A DNA stretch of 42,489 nt from JAAZLS01 sp964585925 (GTDB taxonomy: Bacteria; Bacillota; Dethiobacteria; DTU022). This document shows, piece after piece, positions 42,132-42,489 of this stretch (position 1 is its first letter; each line of letters begins with the position of its first letter). Below the pieces are notes generated by a model. That model searched no databases. It saw only the letters and a list, made by a program, of their open reading frames with translations, and was not told the origin of the DNA. Position numbers and translations under genes: made by a program. Location of the stretch: NCBI GenBank assembly GCA_964585925.1, contig CAZPFS010000015.1, positions 1 to 42,489 on the forward strand, given 5' to 3'.

Positions 42132-42177
42132 CCGTCGATCAGGAGATTAACTCTCTCGATTGGCGGTTTTTCCTTTT
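42132..42177 (+). terminator. Intrinsic terminator before the DUF1413 gene
   Basis: CCGTCGATCAGGAGA (42132-42146) pairs with TCTCTCGATTGGCGG (42152-42166), 14 of 15 positions counting G-T pairs, with a 5-base loop, followed by TTTTTCCTTTT. It isolates the right-edge gene from gpr. Confidence 0.7.
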
Positions 42178-42181
42178 ACTA

Positions 42182-42210
42182 TTGACGATACCAGAGAGGA
42201 AATATATATT
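42182..42210 (+). promoter_or_regulatory. Promoter of the DUF1413 gene
   Basis: TTGACG (42182-42187) and TATATT (42205-42210) with a 17-base spacer, just after the terminator. Confidence 0.7.
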
Positions 42211-42240
42211 GTTATTAACAATGCTGTTGATATTGTTATT
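42208..42240. promoter_or_regulatory. Palindrome and direct repeat at the DUF1413 start site
   Basis: ATTGTTATTAACAAT (42208-42222) is a perfect 15-bp palindrome overlapping the end of the -10 and the expected transcription start. ATATTGTTATT occurs at 42206-42216 and again at 42230-42240. The layout is that of a repressor operator with a second half-site. Confidence 0.55.
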
Positions 42241-42257
42241 TATCAGGAGTGGACAAT

Positions 42258-42489
42258 ATGAGTGATGTTAATGAACTATTAGAAGAGGCAATTAATGAAA
42301 TAGATAAGCTGAATGACGGTGAGGTTTTTCTTGTTAAGGATCTGTTCAAAGGCTATATGTGGAATAGGATACCGAGAAAAGACAGGCTTCTGTTGGGGAC
42401 GCTGTTTCTTAATTGGGTGAATAAGACAGATGGCAATCTCAAAGCAATTGAAAAGACATCATCCAACCAGCAGAGATATGAAAAATCAA
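42258..42489 (+). CDS. DUF1413-domain protein (partial, runs off the right edge)
   Basis: The 77 codons visible begin MSDVNELLEEAINEIDKLND and include the DUF1413 core VFLVKDLFKGYMWNRIPRKD followed by RLLLGTLFLNWVNK, ending KTSSNQQRYEKS at the window edge. AGGAGT lies 8 bases before the ATG. Members are small proteins of unknown function, often in mobile or defence-rich regions. Little is missing if it follows the usual length of about 80-100 residues. Base composition around it is visibly more AT-rich than in the sugar genes. Confidence 0.65.
   Translation, partial: MSDVNELLEEAINEIDKLNDGEVFLVKDLFKGYMWNRIPRKDRLLLGTLFLNWVNKTDGNLKAIEKTSSNQQRYEKS

Noticed and set aside
42160..42261. 33-codon frame (TTG start) overlapping the DUF1413 start by ATGA
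   Set aside because: Its only start lies inside the arm of a strong terminator and upstream of the promoter, so it would not be transcribed in full.

Overview
The window reads as chromosomal DNA of an endospore-forming Firmicute of the clostridial side (Peptococcaceae/Syntrophomonas-like; the exact lineage cannot be read from sequence alone). The reasons are a spore germination protease (gpr), the order comEC ... holA ... rpsT - gpr that is common in Firmicutes, strong AGGAGG-type ribosome sites, several sigma-A-like promoters, and unusually many TTG and GTG starts. No rRNA, tRNA, CRISPR array or intact transposon was seen.

Layout. (1) 1-10500, a regulatory and accessory stretch: the tail of an ECF sigma factor with its DUF4179 membrane partner; a DnaQ-like exonuclease with a BRCT domain; an HTH-Uma2 nuclease-like protein; two gene remnants (1292-1521 and 3748-4046); yjbQ; a two-component system whose kinase carries an in-frame insertion; a second ECF sigma factor with its membrane partner; and a PadR - membrane protein - DUF4825 operon. 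(2) 10725-13199, comEC. (3) 13403-28641, an alpha-glucan island: a GT4 transferase, a nucleotidyltransferase/phosphomannomutase-like fusion, a third ECF sigma/membrane-partner pair, an FAH-family hydrolase, a GH57 branching enzyme with a DUF4912 protein, a GT5 glycogen synthase, galT, a GH57 4-alpha-glucanotransferase and a GH57 amylase-like protein. (4) 28722-33632, an MMPL exporter with a secreted heptad-repeat protein and a divergent TetR regulator. (5) 33687-41961, holA, then a second sugar block (a divergent GH57 protein, treZ, treT), then rpsT, a small holin-like membrane protein and gpr. (6) The right edge is a promoter with a palindrome in front of a DUF1413 gene that runs off the window.

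How it fits together. The sugar genes can be read as one storage system: NDP-glucose is polymerised by the GT5 and GT4 enzymes, branched and remodelled by GH57 enzymes, and glucose or malto-oligosaccharides are turned into trehalose by TreT and TreZ. There is no glgC, glgP or treY in the window. The NDP-sugar supply may therefore depend on the nucleotidyltransferase fusion (whose mutase half has lost its catalytic motifs) and on GalT, or on genes elsewhere. The sugar genes sit inside a housekeeping block (comEC-holA-rpsT-gpr) that is compact in many relatives. The most unusual items are the divergent GH57 protein at 34841, the degenerate mutase fusion, the 156-bp in-frame insertion in the histidine kinase, and the heptad-repeat/MMPL/TetR export unit.
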